A DNA stretch of 17,131 nt from JBDTRY01 sp039931435 (GTDB taxonomy: Bacteria; Acidobacteriota; Thermoanaerobaculia; Gp7-AA8), in the NCBI GenBank assembly GCA_039931435.1, contig JBDTRY010000061.1:1-17131 (forward strand), written 5' to 3'. Positions 6,790-15,214 of the stretch are shown here, in pieces; within the stretch, counting starts at the first letter, position 1, and each line of letters opens with the position of its first letter. Both the position numbers and the translations under genes were made by a program. The notes beneath the pieces were generated by a model, which had not been told where the DNA came from, made no database searches, and saw only the letters and a program-made list of their open reading frames with translations.

Positions 6790-9135
6790 TCAGACGCGAA
6801 CGGTGATCTGCCTACGCTCTCCGGGTGGGGCCACGGGAATCGACAGAGGCCCCGACGGTTGGCCGCTGCGCTCGATTCTGATGTCGTAAACGGCACCGCG
6901 AAACGGGCGGATCATCTTCGCACTACTCCAGGATGGCGGCAGGCAGGGGTCGATGACGAGCCCGTCGAAATCAGCGCGAACACCCAGCACCCATTCCGAG
7001 ACCACACGATGGAGCCATGAGGCGGATCCCGTATACCAGGTCCACCCGGCCCGTCCGAAGAGCGGCGAATCCGGTCCATCGACGTTTCCGGGAAGGACGT
7101 ACGGTTCAGCCCAGTATCGCTCCGGGTCTTTGTTTGTCGGATCGATGGCAATGAGCAGTTTTTCCACCAGCTCCGCGTCACGCATTCTGGCGGCGGCAGC
7201 GATGGCCCACGTAGCGGCGTGCGTGTAGACGCCACCATTCTCACGCAGTCCGGCACCGTATCGGGTGATGTACCCGATCCGTTCGTCGGGTTCGCTGTAC
7301 GCGGGCTGAAGAAGGAGTGCGCCCGCCTCGCTGACGAGATGCTCGCGCACGGCGTTCATGCAGGACGCGGCCCGATCGGGCGGGGCCACATCGTTCAGGA
7401 TCGCCCAGGTCTGAGCGTTGAGGAAAATACGTCCGTCACGATTCTCGGCACTGCCAATCTTGGAACCGTCGTCGAGTGTTGCCCGCCAGTACCAGTTTCC
7501 ATCCCAACCGTATTCATTGATGGCGGCGACGAGTCTGTCCCGCCTGGAGCTGTAATCGGCAGCGAACGCTGCTTTCCCGCTGCGGCGGTAGATCTCCGCC
7601 CAGTCAGCGAGACAGCCGGCCAGAAAGTGAGCGAGCCAGACCGATTCCCCGCGCTCCTCTGTTCCCGCCGCCGAGAGTCCGTCATTCCAGTCGCCGGCGC
7701 CGATGAGGGGCAGGCCGCGCTCGCTCGTGCGTTTGAATACGCGCTCGAAGGCCCGCCGGACATGCTCTTCGAATGGTGCCTCCCTGCTGTCGTCGAGGAA
7801 CGCGACAGGGGTGTCGAGCACGGAGAAGTCTCCGGTCTCGCGAATGAGGTTCGGGGTGACGAAAGACATCCACAGCAGGTCGTCGGTCATCGTCGTCACC
7901 AGGCCCTGTTCCGAGAGCGGATGCCACCAGTGATAAACAGAACCGTCGGCGAACTGGTGATTGGCGTGGAGTTCGAGCTGATTGCGGCATCGCTCAGGCT
8001 CGATCGTCAACCAGACTTGAGAGTCCTGAAGCTGATCGCGAAAGCCGTAGGCGCCGCTCTGCTGGTAATAGCCGGCCCGGCCCCAGATACGCGCCGAGAT
8101 GGCCTGATAACGAAGCCAGTCGTTGACGAAGGAATTGAATCGGCGGTCGGGAGTTTCCATCCGGTGGGCTGAGAGCCGCTCGATCCAGGAAGTGCGCACC
8201 GTAGCCAGTGCACGCTCCATCCGGCCGACATCCAGCGACGAGTCCAGAAGCGCAAGCGTCTCTTCCCGCGAGGCACCGACGGCGATGGCGAACCCCAGCG
8301 ATTTCTCCTCGCCTGGGGCGAGCTCGATGACCGTGCGCATGGCAGCGACGGGATCGTAGTGACGTCCGAATTTGCCGGACCAGTCCGGGCGCTCAAGCGC
8401 CTCCGGAGAGCGAATCGATCCATACCTGCCAGTGAATTCGGTCTTGTCCCCTTCGGCGGAAACGACGTCGGCGGTCGTGGCGAACGCGCAGTCGTAGGGA
8501 AAATCCGAATTCCAGTGACCCCACCGCCTGGAGGGAACGTCCCACATCGCATTCCGTCCGAATATGGCGCGGCGAGCAGGATCGAATTCCGTTCCGATGA
8601 ACAGCTTGTGGAACTCGCGCCGCGGCGCGGGAGTGACCCCGCAGCACCACTCCAGATAGCCGGTGAGCTCGACGGTGCGCGCGGTGCCAGAGGTGTTCTT
8701 CAACCGGACGATCCAGAGTTCGATGGCATCGGATGCGTGCGCGAAGAGTGTCCATTCGCTCTCGATGCCGTCGTTCGTGGCGGCGAACGTCGTGTACCCG
8801 ATCCCGTGCCGGCATCGATAACCCTCGTCACGGATCCACATGGGAGCGGGCGAGAGGGACCACGACCGGCCGGTTCCTCGATCCCGGGCGTAGATGAATT
8901 TCCCGGCCGTATCCTGGGCGAAATCCTGCTGCCACCAGTTCACCACCGCCAGTTGAGAATTGTCGATCCAGGTAAAGCCGCTCCCCGTGTGACTGATGGC
9001 CAGACCCAACCGCTCGTTGGAGATGATGTTGGACCAGGGACGGGGCGTGCGGAAATCCGTGATGACGTACTCCCGCCCATCCTCGGAGAAGTGTCCGTAT
9101 CGATCGCGAGTGGGAGCATCCGGCCGTTCGCTCAT
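6790..9135 (-). CDS. GH94 family glycoside phosphorylase (cellobiose/chitobiose phosphorylase-like)
   Basis: 781 residues, close to the usual 800 for the family. The N-terminus has the typical R-E-Y-V-I-T-D-F-R-T-P-R-P-W-S-N-I-I. The middle has Y-G-F-R-D-Q-L-Q-D-S, H-A-N-H-Q-F, Y-H-W-W-H-P-L and T-D-D-L-L-W-M. The catalytic general acid lies in G-A-G-D-W-N-D-G (D482). The C-terminus has G-R-A-G-W-T-W-Y-T-G-S-A-S-W. GH94 enzymes split beta-linked disaccharides with inorganic phosphate into sugar-1-phosphate and a free sugar; which disaccharide cannot be told here. No signal peptide, so cytoplasmic. ATG 9135 is chosen over the in-frame TTG 9189 because family similarity begins just after it. 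The start overlaps the stop of a small ORF (ATGA), suggesting translational coupling. No sugar transporter adjoins it. Confidence 0.9.
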   Translation of the reverse strand: MSERPDAPTRDRYGHFSEDGREYVITDFRTPRPWSNIISNERLGLAISHTGSGFTWIDNSQLAVVNWWQQDFAQDTAGKFIYARDRGTGRSWSLSPAPMWIRDEGYRCRHGIGYTTFAATNDGIESEWTLFAHASDAIELWIVRLKNTSGTARTVELTGYLEWCCGVTPAPRREFHKLFIGTEFDPARRAIFGRNAMWDVPSRRWGHWNSDFPYDCAFATTADVVSAEGDKTEFTGRYGSIRSPEALERPDWSGKFGRHYDPVAAMRTVIELAPGEEKSLGFAIAVGASREETLALLDSSLDVGRMERALATVRTSWIERLSAHRMETPDRRFNSFVNDWLRYQAISARIWGRAGYYQQSGAYGFRDQLQDSQVWLTIEPERCRNQLELHANHQFADGSVYHWWHPLSEQGLVTTMTDDLLWMSFVTPNLIRETGDFSVLDTPVAFLDDSREAPFEEHVRRAFERVFKRTSERGLPLIGAGDWNDGLSAAGTEERGESVWLAHFLAGCLADWAEIYRRSGKAAFAADYSSRRDRLVAAINEYGWDGNWYWRATLDDGSKIGSAENRDGRIFLNAQTWAILNDVAPPDRAASCMNAVREHLVSEAGALLLQPAYSEPDERIGYITRYGAGLRENGGVYTHAATWAIAAAARMRDAELVEKLLIAIDPTNKDPERYWAEPYVLPGNVDGPDSPLFGRAGWTWYTGSASWLHRVVSEWVLGVRADFDGLVIDPCLPPSWSSAKMIRPFRGAVYDIRIERSGQPSGPLSIPVAPPGERRQITVRV

Positions 9136-9227
9136 CTGTGAACGTCCACCGGCGCCATAGTCCGCGCGAGCACAATTCCTCCTCCGCAATGAACACCGGG
9201 GCTTGCTTCGAGGTCTCTCAAGAGCAT
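9132..9227 (-). CDS. Possible 31-codon leader ORF coupled to the glycoside phosphorylase
   Basis: ATG 9227 follows GAAGGAG (9239-9233) with 5 bases between, a better ribosome-binding site than any in front of the phosphorylase ATG itself. The ORF ends in TGA that overlaps that ATG as ATGA. The predicted peptide (M-L-L-R-D-L-E-A-S-P-G-V-H-C...) resembles nothing I know. It could be a real coupling peptide or chance. Confidence 0.25.
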   Translation of the reverse strand: MLLRDLEASPGVHCGGGIVLARTMAPVDVHR

Positions 9228-9290
9228 CGCATCTCCTTCACGTCCACGCCAGGGGAAGGCAATCATATCCAGTTCGTTCACCGCTGGCGT

Positions 9291-9363
9291 CTCGGTGCAG
9301 CGGCACCCTCGCAGGGCCGCATGGCAGGCGGCCGGTTCTCTGGCCAACTCGCCCTACCCGGAT
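9291..9363. repeat. 73-base direct repeat, unit 1
   Basis: Begins CTCGGTGCAGCGGCACCCTC and ends GCCCTACCCGGAT. It is the same length as unit 2 at 9446-9518 and differs at about 6 positions. The core GCAGGGCCGCATGGCAGGCG belongs to the same REP-like family as 9391-9418 and 4033-4065. Confidence 0.85.
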
Positions 9364-9390
9364 TTGCGGCCGGCCACGCTTGCTATGGAT

Positions 9391-9418
9391 GCCGGCCGCA
9401 CGCCGTGCGGCCCTACGA
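9391..9418. repeat. REP-like core in inverted orientation
   Basis: GCCGGCCGCACGCCGTGCGG followed by CCCTACGA. It is the reverse complement of the cores of the flanking 73-base units (GTAGGGCCGCATGGCATGCG) with few changes, giving a forward-reverse-forward cluster. It is itself nearly palindromic. Confidence 0.7.
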
Positions 9419-9445
9419 CGCAGCGCCCGGAGAGCTCGGAAGCAG

Positions 9446-9518
9446 CTCGGTGCAGCGGCACCCTCGTAGGGCCGCATGGCATGCGGCCGGTACTCTGGCC
9501 GTCTCGCCCTATCCGGAT
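9446..9518. repeat. 73-base direct repeat, unit 2
   Basis: Second copy of the unit at 9291, starting 155 bases later, about 67 of 73 positions identical. Substitutions only, with no length change. Confidence 0.85.
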
Positions 9519-9564
9519 CTCCGATCGGCGCGGACGGTAGCCTCACCGCCCGCGCCGGATCCAT

Positions 9565-11775
9565 CTATTTCACGTCCGGCGGAGCCGTAGCCAGACCGCG
9601 CTCGATGAGGAGCGGTTCGACGATTGGATCCCGGCCTCGGAAGGCTCGGTACATTGCTCCCTCGTCCTGCGATCCTCCGCGGGAGAGGATCATGTCGCGG
9701 AAGCGCTGGCCATTTTCGCGCGTCATTCCGCCGTGCTCCCTGAACCAGTAGAAAGCATCGTCATCAATCACTTCGCTCCAGAGGTAGGCGTAGTAACCGG
9801 CTGAATAGCCTCCTCCCCAGACATGCGAGAAGTAAGTGCTGTGATAGCGCGGAGGAACCTGCTCCATGGCCACGTGGTAACGCTCGAGCGCGGCGGGCTC
9901 GAAGGTGTTCACGTCCTGAAGCGGGGCGCCCGGCGGAAGTGTGTGCCAGGCCATGTCCAGAAGAGCAGCTTCAAGATATTCGGTGGTGTCATAGCCCTGA
10001 TTGAACGTCCGGGATTTCTTGATCTTTTCCACCAGTGCCTGCGGCATGGCTGCGCCGGTCTTGTAATGCTTCGCATAGTTGGCAAAGACCGCCGGATCGG
10101 TTGCCCAGTGCTCGTTGAACTGGGACGGAAATTCGACGAAGTCCCGAGGGACATTCGTTCCCGCGAGCGTGGGGTACTTCACATTCGAGAACATGCCGTG
10201 GAGAGCATGGCCAAACTCGTGAAAGAGCGTGGTTACATCGTCGAAGCTCAGCAGAGCCGGCTGGCCGGGTGCGGGTTTGGTGAAGTTGGTTACGTTGAAA
10301 ACGACCGGTTTCGTTCCGAACAGACCACTCTGATCGACGAAGCTGTCCATCCACGCGCCGCCGCTCTTGCTGGGTCGTGAGTAGTAGTCGCCGTAGAACA
10401 GCGCCAGCGATGTTCCGTCGGCGTCGAACACCTCGAAGACGCGCACATCCGGCTGATAAACCGGGATGTCCTTCCGCTCCTTGAAAGTCAGTCCGTAGAG
10501 TTTGTTCGCGGCGAAGAAAACGCCGTCGTGGATCACACGATCGAGCTCGAAGTACGGCTTGACCTCCGATTCGTCGAGGTCGTATTCGGCTTTTCGCACC
10601 TGTTCGGCGTAGAGCTCCCAGTCCTGCGGACCGAGCTTGAATCCGCCCTTCTGCTTGTCAACCAGTGCCTGCATCTTTGCCGCTTCCGATCGGGCCCGGG
10701 CCGTTGCAGCAGGAACGAGATCGGTGAGCAGTTTCAACGCGGCCTCGGGCGTTTTGGCCATCTGATCGTCGAGGACGTACGCTGCATAGGTCGGGTAGCC
10801 GAGCAGTTTGGCGCGCTGGGCGCGAAGCTGGGCCAGACGGGAGATGACGGCCTTCGTGTCATTCTCGCCGCCATGATTTCCGCGCTGCACGGAAGCGTCA
10901 AAAATCCTGCCGCGGAGAGCTCGATTCCTGATCGTGGACAGAGCGGGCTGCTGAGTCGTGTTCTGAAGCGTGATCAGCCACTTGCCGGTCATTCCCCGGT
11001 CTTTGGCGCGATCGGCGGCGGCAGCGATATCCGACTCGCTCATTCCGGCAAGCTCCGCGACCTTGTCGACGATCACCGCCGAGCCGTTCGTATCGGCCAA
11101 CACCTTGTCGTGGAATTGCGTGCTGAGCTTTGACTCCTCCTGGTTCAGGGCGCGCAAAGCGGTCTTGTCTGCGTCGGAAAGAAGTGCTCCGGCGCGAACA
11201 AAATTGAGGTAGTAACGCTCCACGAGGAACCTGGTCTCCGCATCCAGGCCCATGGACTCCCTTTTGTCGTAAAGAGACTTCACACGGGCGAACAGTTGCG
11301 AATTGAGATAAATGGCATCCTGATGAGCGGCAAGTCGGGGGGACTCTTCGGCCTCGATCTTCTGCAGCGTATCGTTGGTGTTCGACTGCGTCATGTTGAA
11401 AAAGACCTTGGCCGTCCGCGTCAGCAGTTCGCCGGAGCGCTCCATGGCTTCGATGGTGTTGGCCACCGTGGGCGGAGCGGGATTGGCAGCGATAGCCTCG
11501 ACCTCGGCCAGGTCGATCCGCATCCCCTCTTCCAACGCAGGCTGGTAGTGGCCGTCCTTGATGCGATCGAACGGCGGAGCCTGAAACGGGAGCGTGCTGG
11601 CCGCCGAGAACGGGTTGGAATCAGGCAGCGTGGAAGCCATGCTGTTTTGTGTCGGACCGGCAGGCTCCGCCATCGACGGCTGGGGCTCAGGACTACTCAC
11701 CGGCGCAACGGGCTGCCGGCATGCGCCGCATAGGGCAAGGCTGAGAACGACGAAAAGTGAAACGAATCGATTCAT
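9565..11775 (-). CDS. dcp: M3 family metallopeptidase, Dcp-like peptidyl-dipeptidase, lipoprotein
   Basis: 736 residues. The zinc site is clear: T-L-F-H-E-F-G-H-A-L-H-G (H519, E520, H523) and the third ligand E548 in D-F-V-E-F-P-S-Q, the spacing of thimet/Dcp-type M3 enzymes. The C-terminal Y-F-S-H-V-W-G-G-G-Y-S-A-G-Y-Y-A-Y-L-W-S holds the Tyr residues that bind substrate in this family. Dcp removes dipeptides from the C-terminus of peptides. The N-terminus (S-L-A-L-C-G-A-C-R) is a signal with Cys at 16 and 19, followed by a Pro/Ser-rich linker to about residue 50, so it is probably an envelope lipoprotein rather than cytoplasmic as the E. coli enzyme is. ATG 11775 has a modest AGGAAA upstream. 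The gene stands alone, with 191 bases to the receptor upstream and the REP cluster downstream. The symbol is by similarity; oligopeptidase A is the alternative. Confidence 0.93.
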   Translation of the reverse strand: MNRFVSLFVVLSLALCGACRQPVAPVSSPEPQPSMAEPAGPTQNSMASTLPDSNPFSAASTLPFQAPPFDRIKDGHYQPALEEGMRIDLAEVEAIAANPAPPTVANTIEAMERSGELLTRTAKVFFNMTQSNTNDTLQKIEAEESPRLAAHQDAIYLNSQLFARVKSLYDKRESMGLDAETRFLVERYYLNFVRAGALLSDADKTALRALNQEESKLSTQFHDKVLADTNGSAVIVDKVAELAGMSESDIAAAADRAKDRGMTGKWLITLQNTTQQPALSTIRNRALRGRIFDASVQRGNHGGENDTKAVISRLAQLRAQRAKLLGYPTYAAYVLDDQMAKTPEAALKLLTDLVPAATARARSEAAKMQALVDKQKGGFKLGPQDWELYAEQVRKAEYDLDESEVKPYFELDRVIHDGVFFAANKLYGLTFKERKDIPVYQPDVRVFEVFDADGTSLALFYGDYYSRPSKSGGAWMDSFVDQSGLFGTKPVVFNVTNFTKPAPGQPALLSFDDVTTLFHEFGHALHGMFSNVKYPTLAGTNVPRDFVEFPSQFNEHWATDPAVFANYAKHYKTGAAMPQALVEKIKKSRTFNQGYDTTEYLEAALLDMAWHTLPPGAPLQDVNTFEPAALERYHVAMEQVPPRYHSTYFSHVWGGGYSAGYYAYLWSEVIDDDAFYWFREHGGMTRENGQRFRDMILSRGGSQDEGAMYRAFRGRDPIVEPLLIERGLATAPPDVK

Positions 11776-11966
11776 AGATGTTTTTCCTGTCGTAGTTAAG
11801 TGTTGATTTGAGCATATCGCTGATCCGTGGTGGAAAGATTGAATCCCAGCTTGAAAACGTGCACGGTCCTTTCAATTGTTCCGCCAGGGGTTTAAGGATC
11901 CTGTCCACGGTCGAGCTGAAGGCGTTCTACGTTCCCGGTCGTCACTACCATTCCGATACCCTGATC
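11776..11966. other. Intergenic spacer between receptor and M3 peptidase genes
   Basis: 191 bases downstream of the TonB receptor stop and upstream of the peptidase, both on the minus strand. I see no gene, no clear hairpin with T-run, and no strong promoter pair, though the peptidase promoter is expected here. Confidence 0.4.
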
Positions 11967-14372
11967 TCAGAAACTCAATCGGTATGCCACACGGATTCTT
12001 CGGCCCGGTTCTGGCCGGAAGAACGAAGCGTTCGAGAATTCAGCGTAGAGTTCATTGGTGAGGTTCTCACCCCAGACCGTGAGGTCATGCGTCATGCCGG
12101 AGGATTCCCACACGCGCGCACCAACTCCCAGACTGTGAATAGTGAATGAGGGCAGTGTGCGGCCAACCGGAGGCACCGGCTGATCGGGGTCGATGTTCGC
12201 CTTTGCGCTCCCGTTGTGGCGCACATCGTATTCAGTCCAGAAGCGCGAACCCGGCTGTTGATATCTGGCATAGGCAAACGCTTTGTCCGAATAGACGTCG
12301 TCAGGCGGAAGAATCGTTGTCGAACCGAGTCGTGTGGCGTTGATGTGGGTGTAGTTGCCTCCGACGGTCAGACCGACCGGCGTAACGTGGTAACCCACGG
12401 CAAGCTCCACTCCCTGGTAGCGCAGACGGTCGGCGTTGACCTGCTGTACGACGAACTGCGCGCCGCTGGCCGCAATCTTCGACTGGATGTCGGCAGGCAG
12501 CTGCCCGATCTCACTCGGCGATAGAAAGTCCTGGATGATGCCCTGACGGATCACGTTCCGGAAGCCCACCAGCTCCAGGAAGGCGTTCCTGCCCCTGTAC
12601 TTGACCCCCAGATCCCAATTACTGCTCTTCTCCGACGATAGACCGGGGTTGAGTATCTGAAATCCATTTCCCTCGGGCGTCGGGCCGTTGAAAAGGCGCT
12701 CGATGACGTTCGGAGCGCGGAAGGCAGTGCCGTAGGAGACCAGGGCATTCAGGGAATCCGTAATCTGATACGTGGCCATCAGCGCACCGACAGTGTTGCT
12801 ATCACTGAAATCCAGGCCAGTAATATCCAGCTGGGGTGTCGGTTCGGCTTTCGTTTCCACACGCTGGTAACGCAAGCCGGCAGTGAGGCGAAGGCGGGAG
12901 GCCAGAGTCATTTCGTCCTGCAGGAAGACTCCGGAGCTGCTGTTGGTAGCGTTTGGCGAATTGGCCACGTTGCTGATCTGCTCCTGCATCACTTCGAAGG
13001 GAGGACCTGGAAAGATCAGGTGGGCGACCGTATCTGAAAAGTCCGTGTTGCTTATGCGGTCGCGGAATCCCTCCACTCCGTAGGTCAGCGTGTGTCGCCC
13101 ATCGAACAGGGGTTTTACGGCGTCGACACGAAATCCCGTCGTCTCGATGCCTGTGACATTCCGCGTGTCAACCTTCACGAACGAGTTCGGAAACGACGGA
13201 CCGATCGGCCCGATGTTGATGTTGATGTCATTGACGAGCACGCGGTCGTTCTTCTGGTAATAGAGCTGAACGTTGGCGGAACTGGCCAATAAACTACGGT
13301 CGTAATTGCCGGTATATGAAAGCGAGTAGCGGTCGAACTTTTGCGAAGGATAGAGAATACGGATTTTCACCTGCTCGTCGACGCCGTAGCGGTCACCGGG
13401 GAGGTAACCGAATCCGGCGTCGCGGGCATCGTAATGATTGACGCGCAGCCGCAACGTATTGCGGTCGGTGATGGCGTAACCGAAACTGCCCCAGATGCTG
13501 GAATCCGCCACGCCCGTGTCGAGCACGCGACTGTTCCGCGAAAGTCGAATGTCCCCGAACGTTCCCGCCGGTGCCACGTAGTCGTCAGCCTCCCGGGTTG
13601 AACCTCCCAGCTGATACAGGAACTTTCCTGCCGAACCGGAGATGCTGGCCCCAGCGCGACGACGCTCGCCGGCACTGGCATAGGACAGATCGAGAAACCC
13701 GCGCAGATGATCGCCCGAGGACGGTTCGCGGGAAACCAGGTTCAAAACGCCGCCGATGGCGTCGGAGCCGTAGAGGACCGATGCCGGGCCGCGTACCACT
13801 TCAATCGTTTCCACGCTGTCGATGTCGACAAGACCGGAGATCTCGCCGAAGTCCGTCTGGCGACGGGCGTTGTTCATACGAAGGCCGTTCTCCAGGAACA
13901 GAACGCGGAGACCCCGCTGTGCGCGAATGATCGGACGCATCTGATTCGGACCGACATCGGCAACGTCGGTTCCGGGCTGATAGCGGAGCAGCTCGGCGGC
14001 GTTCTGCGGGACCTTGCGCTGAATCTCATCGTGACGGATGACCGTGACCGGCGTGGCCACTTCGAACACATCGCGTTTACTGCCGGTGGCCGTGACCGTG
14101 GTTTCGGCGAAGAACGATGGCGTTGCAGCGGTGACGGTCTTCTGATCGTCAACCGAGGGGTGGTCCGGGTCGACAGGCTTCGAAGGATCCGGAGCGATGG
14201 TCTTCGTTGTCGGCGGCTCTTTGGGAGCATCGGCAGTTGCCCCGGAAGTTTCTGCCATGAGTGGGAACGCCAGCATCACTGCGAAGAGAGCGAAAGAAGT
14301 CGTCACCGATCGAAATCGTGGAAGCGATGCCCGCGAGTGTCGACCGCCGGCACATGAAAAAAACCTGAACAT
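11967..14372 (-). CDS. TonB-dependent outer-membrane receptor, complete
   Basis: 801 residues. Residues 1-40 are a signal peptide with a long basic N-region and cleavage near L-M-A. A Pro/Thr-rich linker follows (about 44-85). The TonB box is A-E-T-T-V-T-A-T-G near residue 90. The plug (about 100-225) has the V-I-R-H-D-E-I-Q start and V-E-T-I-E-V-V-R-G-P-A-S-V-L-Y-G-S-D-A-I-G-G end. The barrel ends in V-A-Y-R-L-S-F, with terminal Phe. The plug style fits the heme/hemoglobin or CirA-type receptor branch, but the ligand is not determined. ATG 14372 has GAAGGGA upstream (7-base gap). It lies 106 bases downstream of the unrecognised membrane protein gene on the same strand, which could be in the same transcript. 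It is not a close duplicate of the receptor at the window start. Confidence 0.95.
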   Translation of the reverse strand: MFRFFSCAGGRHSRASLPRFRSVTTSFALFAVMLAFPLMAETSGATADAPKEPPTTKTIAPDPSKPVDPDHPSVDDQKTVTAATPSFFAETTVTATGSKRDVFEVATPVTVIRHDEIQRKVPQNAAELLRYQPGTDVADVGPNQMRPIIRAQRGLRVLFLENGLRMNNARRQTDFGEISGLVDIDSVETIEVVRGPASVLYGSDAIGGVLNLVSREPSSGDHLRGFLDLSYASAGERRRAGASISGSAGKFLYQLGGSTREADDYVAPAGTFGDIRLSRNSRVLDTGVADSSIWGSFGYAITDRNTLRLRVNHYDARDAGFGYLPGDRYGVDEQVKIRILYPSQKFDRYSLSYTGNYDRSLLASSANVQLYYQKNDRVLVNDININIGPIGPSFPNSFVKVDTRNVTGIETTGFRVDAVKPLFDGRHTLTYGVEGFRDRISNTDFSDTVAHLIFPGPPFEVMQEQISNVANSPNATNSSSGVFLQDEMTLASRLRLTAGLRYQRVETKAEPTPQLDITGLDFSDSNTVGALMATYQITDSLNALVSYGTAFRAPNVIERLFNGPTPEGNGFQILNPGLSSEKSSNWDLGVKYRGRNAFLELVGFRNVIRQGIIQDFLSPSEIGQLPADIQSKIAASGAQFVVQQVNADRLRYQGVELAVGYHVTPVGLTVGGNYTHINATRLGSTTILPPDDVYSDKAFAYARYQQPGSRFWTEYDVRHNGSAKANIDPDQPVPPVGRTLPSFTIHSLGVGARVWESSGMTHDLTVWGENLTNELYAEFSNASFFRPEPGRRIRVAYRLSF

Positions 14373-14478
14373 GGGTACATCCCTTCATCGCAATCGTCCA
14401 GAGCGAACGCTGCGAGCGTCATACGTGGATTGGGAGGCCCGGCGGATGAGAATCCCCGGAGCCGCTTCGTTTCGGCGC

Positions 14479-14994
14479 TCAGCCTTGAGGAGGCGAGCGC
14501 GGAGAGACGAAATGCCACGAACGAGGCCGGTACCGGGCGGGCGGAAATTTCTGGTTGGTTTCGCGGACCTCGAGGCCCGCGGGGCGTAACACGGCGGTCA
14601 GAAAAACGAACAGGGCAACGGCCGCCGGAATGACCAGCGCCAATTCGACCACCGAGGCCAATTCGACCTGGAGCTCTCCGTCATTGGCGGCCACGGGGGC
14701 GCCCGCGTGAAGAAGAACGACCAGCAGCCAGAAAACGATCAGTGGCCGTCCCCCGCGAAGCCGGTCCGGTGCCACCTTCTGGAAGGCGAACACGGCAACC
14801 AGGAGGAAAAGCGCGGCTGCCCATTTCGCCAGAACGGCAGGATCGAGAATCGAGCTGTCGCCGATCCGATGCAGCAGCAGCACGGCATGAAAGACCAGGA
14901 GACCAGCGAGGGAAACTTTCGCCACCATCGCGCTCACGAATCGGACGGGTCCCGCTTTCCGCTTTCGGGTGGTGGAATCTGGTGAGAATTTCAT
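14479..14994 (-). CDS. Unrecognised four-helix membrane protein
   Basis: 171 residues from ATG 14994; I do not recognise the family. A basic N-terminus (T-R-K-R-K) is followed by four hydrophobic segments: about residues 20-42 (V-S-L-A-G-L-L-V-F-H-A-V-L-L-L), 58-76 (A-A-L-F-L-L-V-A-V-F-A-F), 86-102 (L-I-V-F-W-L-L-V-V-L-L-H) and 115-138 (L-A-L-V-I-P-A-A-V-A-L-F-V-F). The C-terminal tail is basic (residues about 139-171). The frame is open to ATG 15075, which has a purine-rich GGGGAGAGG almost touching it; those 27 extra codons have a weaker GC bias at third positions, so I prefer 14994. It precedes the TonB receptor on the same strand, which suggests a link to uptake but proves nothing. Confidence 0.6.
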   Translation of the reverse strand: MKFSPDSTTRKRKAGPVRFVSAMVAKVSLAGLLVFHAVLLLHRIGDSSILDPAVLAKWAAALFLLVAVFAFQKVAPDRLRGGRPLIVFWLLVVLLHAGAPVAANDGELQVELASVVELALVIPAAVALFVFLTAVLRPAGLEVRETNQKFPPARYRPRSWHFVSPRSPPQG

Positions 14995-15151
14995 GGAGTC
15001 GTCACGAGCAAGGCAATCATAGATGAAAATCCGGGAGAAAGCAGGGCGTGTCGGTGTTGTAACCGTCTCTGCCATCCTCTCCCCTCGTCAGGGAATGCGT
15101 CGCCGGTCGTCCGTCACGGTCAAATGAGTGCCGGCAACTGACAGCAGGCCG

Positions 15152-15180
15152 CTGACAGGATTCTCACTCTGCACTAGAAT
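15152..15180 (+). promoter_or_regulatory. Sigma70-type promoter of the secreted protease
   Basis: CTGACA (15152-15157, 5 of 6 to consensus) and TAGAAT (15175-15180, 5 of 6) are separated by exactly 17 bases. Transcription would begin near 15187, leaving a leader of about 28 bases that contains GGAGGT (15205-15210) before ATG 15215. Confidence 0.7.
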
Positions 15181-15214
15181 TTACGGGAGAAACGGGTCCA
15201 ATTCGGAGGTAGAT

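Larger units (their letters stand above)
9240..9564. other. Gene-free interval rich in REP-like repeats
   Basis: Together with the leader ORF region this makes 429 bases between the phosphorylase start (9135) and the M3 peptidase stop (9565). It holds two 73-base direct repeats and one inverted relative. Several open frames cross it in all directions because the repeats lack stops; none has a ribosome-binding site or recognisable protein. Confidence 0.65.

Noticed and set aside
7219..8172. 317-codon plus-strand ORF
   Set aside because: Antisense shadow of the GH94 gene; no domain or start signal, and the minus strand has clear catalytic motifs.
9291..9518. CRISPR array
   Set aside because: Only two long diverged direct repeats with an inverted relative, no regular short spacers and no cas genes.
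9138..9751. Several overlapping ORFs in the repeat cluster
   Set aside because: They arise because the GC-rich REP-like repeats lack stops in most frames; no protein family or ribosome-binding site.
15128..15214. Upstream start of the protease
   Set aside because: The segment contains a good -35/-10 pair and the GGAGGT site directly serves ATG 15215, where the signal peptide begins.
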